Shown piece after piece: positions 54,433-62,257 of a DNA stretch of 64,000 nt (position 1 is the stretch's first letter; each line of letters starts with the position of its first letter). The DNA comes from G963704535 sp963704535 (GTDB lineage Bacteria; Chloroflexota; Chloroflexia; Chloroflexales; Roseiflexaceae): NCBI GenBank assembly GCA_963704535.1, contig OY969916.1, forward strand, positions 10,106,001 to 10,170,000. Direction: 5' to 3'. A model generated the notes under the pieces. It searched no databases and was not told where the DNA came from. It saw only the letters and a program-made list of their open reading frames with translations. A program made the position numbers and the translations under genes.

Positions 54433-55083
54433 ATGAGTGCCAGTCCATCCCGGCTTGAGCTATTCATTGATGTGCTCGACGAGCGCAACCAACGAGCGCT
54501 GGTGTTGCCCACCCTGACTGTGGCGGAGTTGGTAGGAGAAATTCTTCAGGAATTTCGATCGCTGGGCTACCTGTCGCCCGTGACCGGCGATTATCAACTG
54601 CTCAAAGCCAGTGATCGCTCGCCGCTGAATCCTGGCGACCCGGTCGGCAAGCTGGTGGCGCCTCGGGAACGGCTGCTCCTGATCGAGCCTGAGCGGTCGC
54701 TGCCGGAAAAAGCCCAACGCCCGACCAGACATCTATACCTGCGGGACGAGGATGCCGGCAATGTGTACAAGATCCATTGGCTGCCCGCCATCATCGGGCG
54801 CTCTGACGAGAGCCAACAGCAAAATAAGCTGATGGTGGTCGATCTGACAGGGCACGAACGGGCGCTGCGGGTCTCGCGTCGCCAGGCGCAGATTACCGAG
54901 GAGAACGGGCAGTATTTCATCCAGAGCATGTCGCAAAATCTGACGACGATCAAAGATGAGCAGGGCTCGCCCATCACATTGGGCTCGAATAGACACCCGC
55001 TGAAACCCGGCCAGATCATCTACCTTGAAAATAGCCAGATCGCGCTCAAATTTCTCGTTCGCGAGAAGGAGCGTTCAGCATGA
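54433..55083 (+). CDS. Ubiquitin-like (YukD/EccD-N-like) plus FHA domain protein
   Basis: A 216-residue cytosolic protein. Residues about 1-85 form a ubiquitin-like beta-grasp (LELFIDVLDERNQRALVLPT through DPVGKLVAPRERLLLIEPE), similar to YukD and the N-domain of EccD in T7SS. Residues about 100-210 are an FHA domain (VYKIHWLPAIIGRSDE, VSRRQAQITEENGQYFIQSM, LKPGQIIYLENSQIALKF). The S-R-R-Q and GR patterns of FHA phosphothreonine binding are present. The gene overlaps the toxin start by four bases (ATGA), implying co-translation. An FHA fused to a YukD-like domain ties phospho-signalling to the machine. Confidence 0.85.
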   Translation: MSASPSRLELFIDVLDERNQRALVLPTLTVAELVGEILQEFRSLGYLSPVTGDYQLLKASDRSPLNPGDPVGKLVAPRERLLLIEPERSLPEKAQRPTRHLYLRDEDAGNVYKIHWLPAIIGRSDESQQQNKLMVVDLTGHERALRVSRRQAQITEENGQYFIQSMSQNLTTIKDEQGSPITLGSNRHPLKPGQIIYLENSQIALKFLVREKERSA

Positions 55084-56336
55084 GCGCAGATGTCATCCAG
55101 GCAAACTACGATCACCTGGAGGCCGTCGCCGGTCGCTTCGGCCAGCAAGCCGAGGTAACTGCCGAACTCCACAGCCGTGTGACGCGCGGCGTCCAGGCGC
55201 TCGAAGACGGCGGCTGGGAGGGCACTGGCTCGGTCGCCTTCTTCGCCGAGATGCAGGGCGAGCTGTACCCGGCCATGCAGCGCCTGATCCAGGTGCTCCA
55301 GGATGCCCGTTCCGTCACATTGGAGGCCAAGGACATCCTCTTGCGAGCCGAGGAAGAGGCGGCCGGCGTCTTCAATGGCAACGGCGCGGGGGCCAGCGCG
55401 GCCGGTACTGAGGAGATGGGCTTTCTGGATCACGTCGGCGATTTCTTTGGCGGCCTGTGGGACGAGGGCAAGGACATGGTCACCGGCCTGGTGAACATGG
55501 TCGCGCATCCGATCGATACCGCCAAGGGCATCGCGCACGCCGTCACGCATCCGGGCGAGTTCTGGGATGCCTTCAAGCAGCCCTACGTGGAAGCCTGGGA
55601 GAGCGGCCACCCCTGGCGCGCGATCGGGCGCGGCACGATGTTTGTGGGCTCGATGCTCATTGGCACCAAGGGCGCGGATAAAGTCTCGAAAGCCGCTAAA
55701 CTGAGCCGCGCCACGCGCGTCGCGGCCGACGCGGCGGAGATCGCCCGTGTGGAGGCGCCGCTGGCGACGGCACAAAGGCTTGGCAGGGTTGCGAAGAGCA
55801 GCCAGGTTGAGACAGCATTGGGGCGACGTATAGCGGTCGATTCCACCCACACTGTCAGCGGTGCCGACCGCGTGGTCCTTGGCGGATACAAATCTAATCC
55901 AGCGCGAGGCTTCCAGGGATATATCGACGAAGCAAAAGCCCACGGCGGAACCTACTATAGTACGTCGAGTGACGTGTGGAATACCATCCAACCGGCCGCA
56001 AAGGGCGGTAACGGGCGGGGCTGGGTTGTGAACCGCGAGTTTCTTCAAGGGCAAATGGAACGGGGTGTGCAGCGCGTTGAGTTGAAGGGTGAGAGCATTT
56101 CCGAAGTCTTCCGCGATCCACTCCGCGCTACCTCCGATACGGCGAAAGAAATCCGCTATATGCAGCAATATGGGTACCAGTATGGCTACAGGCAAGTGGG
56201 CGATACATGGGTCAAGGTAGGCGATTGGCGTGCGGGCCACGCCGGGCGGGGTATTGGTGGCAGCGTCGGCCCGGCGGGTGATCTGCTCGATGATGCCCAA
56301 TCATTGAACCCGGCTACACCCGGAGGTCAGCCATGA
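55080..56336 (+). CDS. WXG100-headed polymorphic toxin
   Basis: A 418-residue protein. Residues 1-98 are a WXG100 domain (YDHLEAVAGRFGQQAEVTAE, then LEDGGWEGTGSVAFFAEMQG, with WEG), paralogous to WXG100 protein 1 at 42578. A Gly/Ala hinge leads into a pre-toxin-like segment at about 143-200 (HPIDTAKGIAHAVTHPGEFW and PWRAIGRGTMFVGSM). The C-terminal module, about 265-382, reads RVVLGGYKSNPARGFQGYID, GGTYYSTSSDVWN and IRYMQQYGYQYGYRQV. It resembles C-terminal toxin domains of polymorphic toxins with a G.Y....Y...A...GGTYY layout; the activity is unassigned. It is followed at ATGA overlap by a candidate immunity gene, and is coupled to the FHA gene before it. Confidence 0.85.
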   Translation: MSADVIQANYDHLEAVAGRFGQQAEVTAELHSRVTRGVQALEDGGWEGTGSVAFFAEMQGELYPAMQRLIQVLQDARSVTLEAKDILLRAEEEAAGVFNGNGAGASAAGTEEMGFLDHVGDFFGGLWDEGKDMVTGLVNMVAHPIDTAKGIAHAVTHPGEFWDAFKQPYVEAWESGHPWRAIGRGTMFVGSMLIGTKGADKVSKAAKLSRATRVAADAAEIARVEAPLATAQRLGRVAKSSQVETALGRRIAVDSTHTVSGADRVVLGGYKSNPARGFQGYIDEAKAHGGTYYSTSSDVWNTIQPAAKGGNGRGWVVNREFLQGQMERGVQRVELKGESISEVFRDPLRATSDTAKEIRYMQQYGYQYGYRQVGDTWVKVGDWRAGHAGRGIGGSVGPAGDLLDDAQSLNPATPGGQP

Positions 56337-56812
56337 GCGAGGACTGCGGGGACTGCAACAGCTTTCGCCAGTACATGGAGCACTATTATCTGGCTATTCT
56401 CAACCGTTTCGGGTTCACCCTGGCCCGCTGCTCATCCGAGCATGAGGGGCGTGAGTGCCTCTTGATGTATCGATCCAAGCAATGTCAGCTCCTGTTCATT
56501 CTGTCGGACGGCGCGGAGGGTTGCGCGATTGGAGCGCTTGAAGCGCCCTTCCCGGAAGGTGTGTTGCTGCGTACGAACGGCGAGATCGGTTGGTATCACG
56601 TCGCGTCACTCATTGAGTTCAAGTCCGGTAAAAAAGTGCTCACGCCGCGCCTCTTGAACGAGTTCCGCAGTGGATATCGAATCTATTTTGAGTGGGAATC
56701 ACAGTTGATGTCGAGTTGGGCGGAAGTCTTAATCGACATGTTTGCGCCCGGCAAGCCGCAGCAATGGCACGACGACTTCGCACAGTACGCGCAAATACGG
56801 CGATACGCCTGA
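56333..56812 (+). CDS. Putative immunity protein
   Basis: A 159-residue soluble acidic protein starting four bases inside the toxin stop (ATGA). It reads MSEDCGDCNSFRQYMEHYYL, then FTLARCSSEHEGRECLLMYR and QLLFILSDGAEGCAIGALEA, and ends with HDDFAQYAQIRRYA. No family recognised. Immunity proteins of polymorphic toxins are small, acidic and encoded just after the toxin, and position and size fit that role well. The function is inferred from context only. Confidence 0.68.
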   Translation: MSEDCGDCNSFRQYMEHYYLAILNRFGFTLARCSSEHEGRECLLMYRSKQCQLLFILSDGAEGCAIGALEAPFPEGVLLRTNGEIGWYHVASLIEFKSGKKVLTPRLLNEFRSGYRIYFEWESQLMSSWAEVLIDMFAPGKPQQWHDDFAQYAQIRRYA

Positions 56813-56827
56813 ACCGAGGCAATGATC

Positions 56828-57514
56828 ATGGAAACATATCGTTTCACCCCAGCCGAACTGGTCGTACTGACCCAATATCTATCCGGCGGCGAGCTTGCAT
56901 TGGATCAGACCGCGCAGGCCGATTTGGGCGTCGATTCAGAACAACTGAGCCTGGCGGAAGAACGCCTTCAGGAGCGTGGACTGCTGGTGCAGGCGCCGCT
57001 GGAGCAAGAGATCAGTGTGGCCGGCGACATTGCCACGCTGCTTACGACTACGTTAGCGCCGGATATGCTGTGTGTCGCACGGACGCAGCGCCGCGACAGC
57101 GCCGATCCCGTGGCGTACTGGAGCTTCACGCCGGAGAGCATCGCGCGCAATTACATGGACGCGGAGGGGCAGCACGTATTTACCGAGCTGGCAAGCCTCG
57201 ACGAGGCGCTGGATGAGATGTTGTCTGCCAGCGGGGTGTCGCCGACCCAAGCGCTACTTCCTACCGGCGGGGCACAGTCGCTAGAGGCGCTGTTGCCGGA
57301 CAGCGAGGCGCTTACCATGCTCATGGCGGTCGCCAACCCGGCCCAGCCGGAGCCACAGGTGCATAACCTATCCTGGCTTGTGGCGCGCAACAGCGTCTGG
57401 CTGGTCGATGCACCGGCTCAATCGGGCAGCGCCACCGCGCGGCGCACGGATCTGCCGGGGCTGCGGCAAGCGCTTATGAACACACTCGCCTTACTACTCG
57501 GGGTGCAGTTATGA
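56828..57514 (+). CDS. T7SS locus protein of unknown function (EspG-like layout possible)
   Basis: A 228-residue soluble protein: METYRFTPAELVVLTQYLSG, LERLQERGLL-type segment (AEERLQERGLLVQAPLEQEI), MLCVARTQRRDSADPVAYWS, FTPESIARNYMDAEGQHVFT and a C-terminal helix. It lacks recognisable enzyme motifs. The alpha/beta order and the wHTH-like opening (F-T-P-A-E-L ... ERGL) remind me of EspG-type chaperones and other T7SS-associated proteins, but identity is too low to claim. I prefer ATG 56828 (GAGG spaced eight bases upstream) over 56822. It overlaps the VWA gene by four bases (ATGA). Confidence 0.55.
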   Translation: METYRFTPAELVVLTQYLSGGELALDQTAQADLGVDSEQLSLAEERLQERGLLVQAPLEQEISVAGDIATLLTTTLAPDMLCVARTQRRDSADPVAYWSFTPESIARNYMDAEGQHVFTELASLDEALDEMLSASGVSPTQALLPTGGAQSLEALLPDSEALTMLMAVANPAQPEPQVHNLSWLVARNSVWLVDAPAQSGSATARRTDLPGLRQALMNTLALLLGVQL

Positions 57515-59928
57515 GAAAACAGAGCCTATTCTTTGGTTTGATCGCTATTCTGATGGTTGGTCTGGCGCCGCTGATCGCGCATGGACAGACTCAGCGCTAC
57601 CAGGCCGTCGTCATTAATGCCTACGCCAAGCCGGGGGAGGACAGCCTGGGGCTGAGTGTCTTTTTTACCCTTAAAGATGAACGCGGGTTCCCCGTCGCCG
57701 AGGATGCGGTCAAATTTGAGGAAGGCTCGGTGCTTCAGCTCCTGGGCAGCGACAGCCCGGCGGTGCCGGTCGAGCCGAAGGAGCCGACGACTCCTATCAA
57801 GGTCGCGCTGGTGCTCGACGCGAGCGGCAGCATGTCGCCGTTCATGGCGCAAGTTCGCGAGGCCGCCAAGCAGGCTGTCGATACGGCCCCGGAGAACACG
57901 CTATTCGCGGTTTTTCGATTTACTGCGGTTGCGATAGATCAGAGCTTTGAACCCATCCAGTCATTCACCGCCGATCGCAATCTTGTGAAACTGGCCATTG
58001 ACGCGGTCCAATCCGCCCCAGGCGGCGTAACATGCCTGTATAACGCCACGTTTAAGGCGCTTGATGCGTTGGACGCGGCGACCGATCCGAATACGCCCGA
58101 GCGGCGGGCAATGTTGCTCTTCACCGATGGCAAGGATGACAATGGTCAAGGCGCCCCGTGCAGCAATTGGAGTAATGCGGATGCCGTGAAGGCTAAGGCC
58201 AAAGCCAGCCCCTATGGAACGATACCGATCCACACGGTTGGGTTGTGTACTCAGGATCAGTGCGGGAATATCAATAGGAACGAACTCGATCTCATGTCCC
58301 AGGATACGTTCGGGTACTCGGCGATCGGGCCGATCGAGAGCATGAACAACTCGTTCAAGAAGATTATGGATGGCCTGCGGAGCCAGTGGGTGGTCGAAGC
58401 CAATGTCTACCCCTGCAACCAGACACAGGGCGTGCTGGCGTTGAAGACCAATCTGCTGGCTGAACATCTCACGGGAAGCTTTAGTTTCACGCCGGATCGA
58501 TGCTATAGCCCACCAGTTCCCCCGGCCAATGCCAACATCACCGGGCCGGTTGAGAGCGAACAAGGATATACCTTTGATATCAGCGTCAATAGCGCCAAAC
58601 CGGAAACAGTGCAGAGTGTCGATGTATTGGTATCTTTCCCCAGCAATGCCCTGGCATATAGCGAAAACGTGGAGTTTGAGCCGGCAAAGACGTTGTCGGT
58701 GGTCGTGCCAAAGGCCGAACTGACGCAGAGCGGAGAATATAAGATCGAGGTGCGGGCTAAATCCCAGAATGGCCAAGATATCCGAACACAAGACGGCAAT
58801 ATCGAGCTTGCGACAAAATCGTTTGCCCATACAATAGAAGCTGGGCCGAACCTGCCTACTGTAGCTGTTTCTGTCGGGACGATGGAGCAAGGAGAGACGC
58901 AGGAGTTTCTTCCGGTTGCGGTGGCGATCACCGACGCATCGAAGCAGTTAGAGCCGCAGCGAGAATTTCTTAATAGTACGGTGCGCATTTTTCATAATGG
59001 CTCGGAGATCGAGACCTATTCGATGCGAGGATTCGACCTGGATAATAGCCAGATCAAAGTGCCGCTGGAGCTGGATACGCTGAAGGCCGGCCAGGAGTAT
59101 GAAGTTGTCGTCGAGATCCTGGCCCCCGGTCTGGAGCCGATCGTATCGCCGCGGCACAAATTTAGCCCGGTGCTGCCGGCGCCGCCTTCATTCTGGCAAG
59201 CCTATATTCGGCCAGTGATCAGCAACCCGTTTACCATCGGTGGCATCCTGTTTGTCATCCTTCTGGTGGCGGTTGTGCTGATCTACACGTCCCGGCCCAA
59301 GAAATCGTCCATCCCCGCGCCGATCCAATCGAAGACCATGCTGATCGCCAGCCAGCCGCCGGTCGAACCGAAGCCAAGCACGTCGCCACGGCCAGGGAAT
59401 GCCGGCATAGCACCGGACAGCTATCAGCGGCCCCAGCCGCCCCCGCCGCCCCAGCCGTCCCAGCCGCCCAGACATGACCTCACGGAACTGGCCCACGAGA
59501 TGAGCGTGCCGCGCGTCAAACTGTCGGTGGTTCAGACGATTGACCCGGCACAGAATGGGGCCGAGCTTGTCGCCACCTTTCCTTGCGTCGTCGGGCGGGT
59601 AGACGCCGACCTGGCCATCCCTGGCGACAAAAAGGTCTCGCGCCGCCACGCCGAGATCCTGCTCCAGAACGGTAAGCTGGTGGTCAAAGATCTGAATAGT
59701 GTCAATGGAACCGCCTTTGTCGTGCCGGACCCGAAAGGCGGGAGCGAAGCCTTCGCCGTAAAGACGCAATTGGAGCGGGGCGGCTCGGCCGAGTGGGATA
59801 ACCGCAGCCTGATACGCCTGGGGCGGAATACTGTGCTTGCGCTGGAGTTCATCGGGGGCCGGCAAGCGAGCGGCAACGCGACGCAGATCGATAGCGGCCA
59901 TGGAGACGAGACCAGACTGGGACACTGA
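57511..59928 (+). CDS. VWA-transmembrane-FHA protein
   Basis: An 805-residue membrane protein. A signal peptide (MRKQSLFFGLIAILMVGLAP, about residues 1-25) puts the N-terminal part outside. A von Willebrand A domain (about 90-290) has the metal-site residues D-x-S-x-S (VALVLDASGSMSP at about 101) and FTDGKDDNG. Ig-like beta repeats follow. The membrane helix is about 573-595 (GGILFVILLVAVVLIYTS). The cytosolic end holds a Pro-rich stretch and an FHA domain at about 690-780 (CVVGRVDADLAIPGDKKVSR, RHAEILLQNGKL, DLNSVNGTAFV). It therefore could pass an external signal to a phosphothreonine binder inside. It is coupled to the upstream gene by ATGA. Confidence 0.88.
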   Translation: MRKQSLFFGLIAILMVGLAPLIAHGQTQRYQAVVINAYAKPGEDSLGLSVFFTLKDERGFPVAEDAVKFEEGSVLQLLGSDSPAVPVEPKEPTTPIKVALVLDASGSMSPFMAQVREAAKQAVDTAPENTLFAVFRFTAVAIDQSFEPIQSFTADRNLVKLAIDAVQSAPGGVTCLYNATFKALDALDAATDPNTPERRAMLLFTDGKDDNGQGAPCSNWSNADAVKAKAKASPYGTIPIHTVGLCTQDQCGNINRNELDLMSQDTFGYSAIGPIESMNNSFKKIMDGLRSQWVVEANVYPCNQTQGVLALKTNLLAEHLTGSFSFTPDRCYSPPVPPANANITGPVESEQGYTFDISVNSAKPETVQSVDVLVSFPSNALAYSENVEFEPAKTLSVVVPKAELTQSGEYKIEVRAKSQNGQDIRTQDGNIELATKSFAHTIEAGPNLPTVAVSVGTMEQGETQEFLPVAVAITDASKQLEPQREFLNSTVRIFHNGSEIETYSMRGFDLDNSQIKVPLELDTLKAGQEYEVVVEILAPGLEPIVSPRHKFSPVLPAPPSFWQAYIRPVISNPFTIGGILFVILLVAVVLIYTSRPKKSSIPAPIQSKTMLIASQPPVEPKPSTSPRPGNAGIAPDSYQRPQPPPPPQPSQPPRHDLTELAHEMSVPRVKLSVVQTIDPAQNGAELVATFPCVVGRVDADLAIPGDKKVSRRHAEILLQNGKLVVKDLNSVNGTAFVVPDPKGGSEAFAVKTQLERGGSAEWDNRSLIRLGRNTVLALEFIGGRQASGNATQIDSGHGDETRLGH

Positions 59929-59959
59929 GGCACCGCAAGGATAACTACCACGGAGGATC

Positions 59960-62152
59960 ATGCTGGTGAGCTCGTCACATGCAAATCAAGAACCCCAGCT
60001 CACGGTTGGAATCGGCCTCGACGTGGGCCAGGCCAGGCAGCATAAGCCGAACCAGGACTCTGTGGGCACCTATGCCGATTACTGTGAGGACCCCAAGTGG
60101 CTGGCGGCGAAAGGGCGGCTGTTTGTCGTGGCCGACGGAATGGGTGGCGCGTTCGGCGGCAAAGAGGCCAGCGAGATGGCCGTGCAGGTCGTGATCGACA
60201 GCTACTACGAGGATTCCGACGTAGAGCTTGTGGCCTGCCTTGAACGCGCGATTCAGGAGGCGAACAGGCAGATCAAGGAGCGCGGTGAGGCCGATAGCAG
60301 TGTGCGTGGATTAGGCACGACGCTCGTCTCAGCGGTCATCCGGGGCCGCGATCTGGTCGTCGCCAATGCCGGCGATAGCCGAGCCTACTTGTTGCGCCAG
60401 GGCACCCTCCAGCAGCTCAGCCTCGATCACACACTCGTGCAGGACCAAGTGCGCGCGGGCCTCCTGACGCCCGAGCAGGCGGACACACATCCTCAACGCC
60501 ACGTCCTGTCGCGCAATTTGGGCTCTCGGCCGCGCGCCCAGCCCGATTTTGCTACCGAGACGCTTGCCGATGGCGACACGATCTTGCTGTGCAGTGATGG
60601 GCTTTGGGGCCCGGTCGGTGACGATGAGATCACGGCGCTGTTGCTGCGCCTGCGTGGCAAAGCTGCCGCAGACGCGCTGGTCGATCTTGCCAATAGGTAC
60701 GGCGGGCCGGATAATATTAGCGCGCTCGTCGTTCATATTGATGGCGCAGGACCAACAACGACCCAGCAAACGGAGCAACTGCCCACATCCCTCTCGCCCC
60801 AGACGGAAGAGTTCGAACCTCCACTCCCCGGCGCCGCGACGATCACCGGCTCCAAGGCACACGAGCAACCGCCCAGATGGGGACGCTGGTGGCTCGTGGT
60901 TAGCGCGGGAGTGGGTTTGCTGCTATTGGTCGCGCTCGCCCTCTACAATGCGTTCTTCTCCCCCAGTGTGCAGGTAGCCGCCGGCATCGCCAGCCCGACC
61001 GTGTTGACGGCAGCGCCGGCGCCGCAGGAAATAGAACCGGCTGTCGAGCCTACGGCAGGACTACAACCGACAGCGCTGCCGCAGGACGTAGAACTGGCTG
61101 TCGAGCCCACGCCGGTGCGGCCGACGGCGCCACCTACCAGGGTCGCAACGACGATGCCGACTTCAACGCTGGTAGGTGTGAGCGCTTGGTTGCAGCGCCT
61201 GGAACACCAGGGCAATATACGTGGCGTAGCGTTTACATCCGATGGACAGACGCTCGCCTCGGTCTCGCTCGATACCAGCATGAAGCTGTGGCAGGTGCGC
61301 GATGGCAAGCTGTTGTTGTCGGTCAGGGTGGGCGACGATACGCCGGTGACAAGTATTGGGATCGCGCCGGATGGGCGAACCGTAGCCGCAGGATCGGCTA
61401 ATGGAAAAATCAAGCTGTGGCGGGTAGGCGCCGGGCCAAACTCCGCTACGCCGGAGACGGCGCCCGCCGGCCAGGCGGTGCCGGACGCGGCGGCGAAACC
61501 GCGATCCAGTGGTTTCGGCCAAACTCCTACAGCGCAGACGCCAGGCCCAGCCGTCACGAGCACGCTCATCCATACGCTCATCGGGCACGATAATGCCGTC
61601 ACCAGCCTGGCCTTCCGGGCAGATGGGCAGATGATGGCCTCGGTCGCAGATGATGGGATCGTGATCGTGTGGGATACCCGCACCGGCCAGTTTGTCACGC
61701 AGTTGCCGGCGGCTGTCGAAGTTGTCACCAGCCTGGCCTTCGCGCCCGATGGGCAAACGCTCGCCATGGGCCTCGGAAACGGCGACGTGAAGCTCTGGCA
61801 ACTCGACGACGTGCCGGTTTCCAAGTTTGCGCTTACTGGGCATGGAAAGCCAGTTACCAGCGTGGCATTTTCGCCGAATGGCCAAACAGTAGCTGTAGGC
61901 TCACAAGATGATACAATCGAGCTATGGCAGATTAGCACCGGCACGCCCGTCTATACATTCACTCAGCCGGACGGCGTGACCAGTGTTGCATTTGCCCCGG
62001 ATGGGCGCATGCTCGCTACGGGCTCCGAGCATGGAACTGTGTTTCTGTGGCAAATTCCTGCTCCATCCGCGAATAACGCTAATCGACGCGAATATGAGGC
62101 AATGTATTCGCGAATATTCGCCCAATTCGCGGCTTCTCTACCTGTGTTCTAG
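59960..62152 (+). CDS. PP2C-type phosphatase with membrane helix and WD40 repeats
   Basis: A 730-residue protein. Residues about 15-265 are a PP2C domain: VADGMGGAFGGKEASEMAVQ (metal site DGMGG), VVANAGDSRAYLLRQGTL, ILLCSDGLWGPVGDDE and GGPDNISALVVHID. A membrane helix follows at about 311-333 (WWLVVSAGVGLLLLVALALY), and a Pro/Thr-rich linker. The C-terminal about 320 residues hold six WD40 repeats, each ending with a K/E-LWQ pattern (for example DTSMKLWQVRDGKLLLSVRV). By topology the phosphatase lies inside and the WD40 propeller outside. ATG 59960 follows CACGGAGGATC. It should reverse the action of the adjacent kinase. Confidence 0.9.
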   Translation: MLVSSSHANQEPQLTVGIGLDVGQARQHKPNQDSVGTYADYCEDPKWLAAKGRLFVVADGMGGAFGGKEASEMAVQVVIDSYYEDSDVELVACLERAIQEANRQIKERGEADSSVRGLGTTLVSAVIRGRDLVVANAGDSRAYLLRQGTLQQLSLDHTLVQDQVRAGLLTPEQADTHPQRHVLSRNLGSRPRAQPDFATETLADGDTILLCSDGLWGPVGDDEITALLLRLRGKAAADALVDLANRYGGPDNISALVVHIDGAGPTTTQQTEQLPTSLSPQTEEFEPPLPGAATITGSKAHEQPPRWGRWWLVVSAGVGLLLLVALALYNAFFSPSVQVAAGIASPTVLTAAPAPQEIEPAVEPTAGLQPTALPQDVELAVEPTPVRPTAPPTRVATTMPTSTLVGVSAWLQRLEHQGNIRGVAFTSDGQTLASVSLDTSMKLWQVRDGKLLLSVRVGDDTPVTSIGIAPDGRTVAAGSANGKIKLWRVGAGPNSATPETAPAGQAVPDAAAKPRSSGFGQTPTAQTPGPAVTSTLIHTLIGHDNAVTSLAFRADGQMMASVADDGIVIVWDTRTGQFVTQLPAAVEVVTSLAFAPDGQTLAMGLGNGDVKLWQLDDVPVSKFALTGHGKPVTSVAFSPNGQTVAVGSQDDTIELWQISTGTPVYTFTQPDGVTSVAFAPDGRMLATGSEHGTVFLWQIPAPSANNANRREYEAMYSRIFAQFAASLPVF

Positions 62153-62168
62153 TGGCTTACCACACAGA

Positions 62169-62225
62169 TTTTGCGGTGTGGTGGAGGCTTGGAGGGGGCC
62201 ACCTCCTCCAAACCACCCCGCAAAA
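62169..62225. terminator. Long hairpin between phosphatase and kinase genes
   Basis: The arms TTTTGCGGTGTGGTGGAGG and CCACCCCGCAAAA pair through a middle part with GGAGG and CCTCC. It may terminate the upstream operon or act as an attenuator for the kinase gene that begins 33 bases later. Confidence 0.5.
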
Positions 62226-62257
62226 CTACTGTGGTGGTCCACCACGAGGAAACTACT

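Noticed and set aside
62169..62225. Hairpin as another family A or B copy
   Set aside because: The arms (TTTTGCGGTGTGG) do not match either family core, so it is treated as a separate hairpin.
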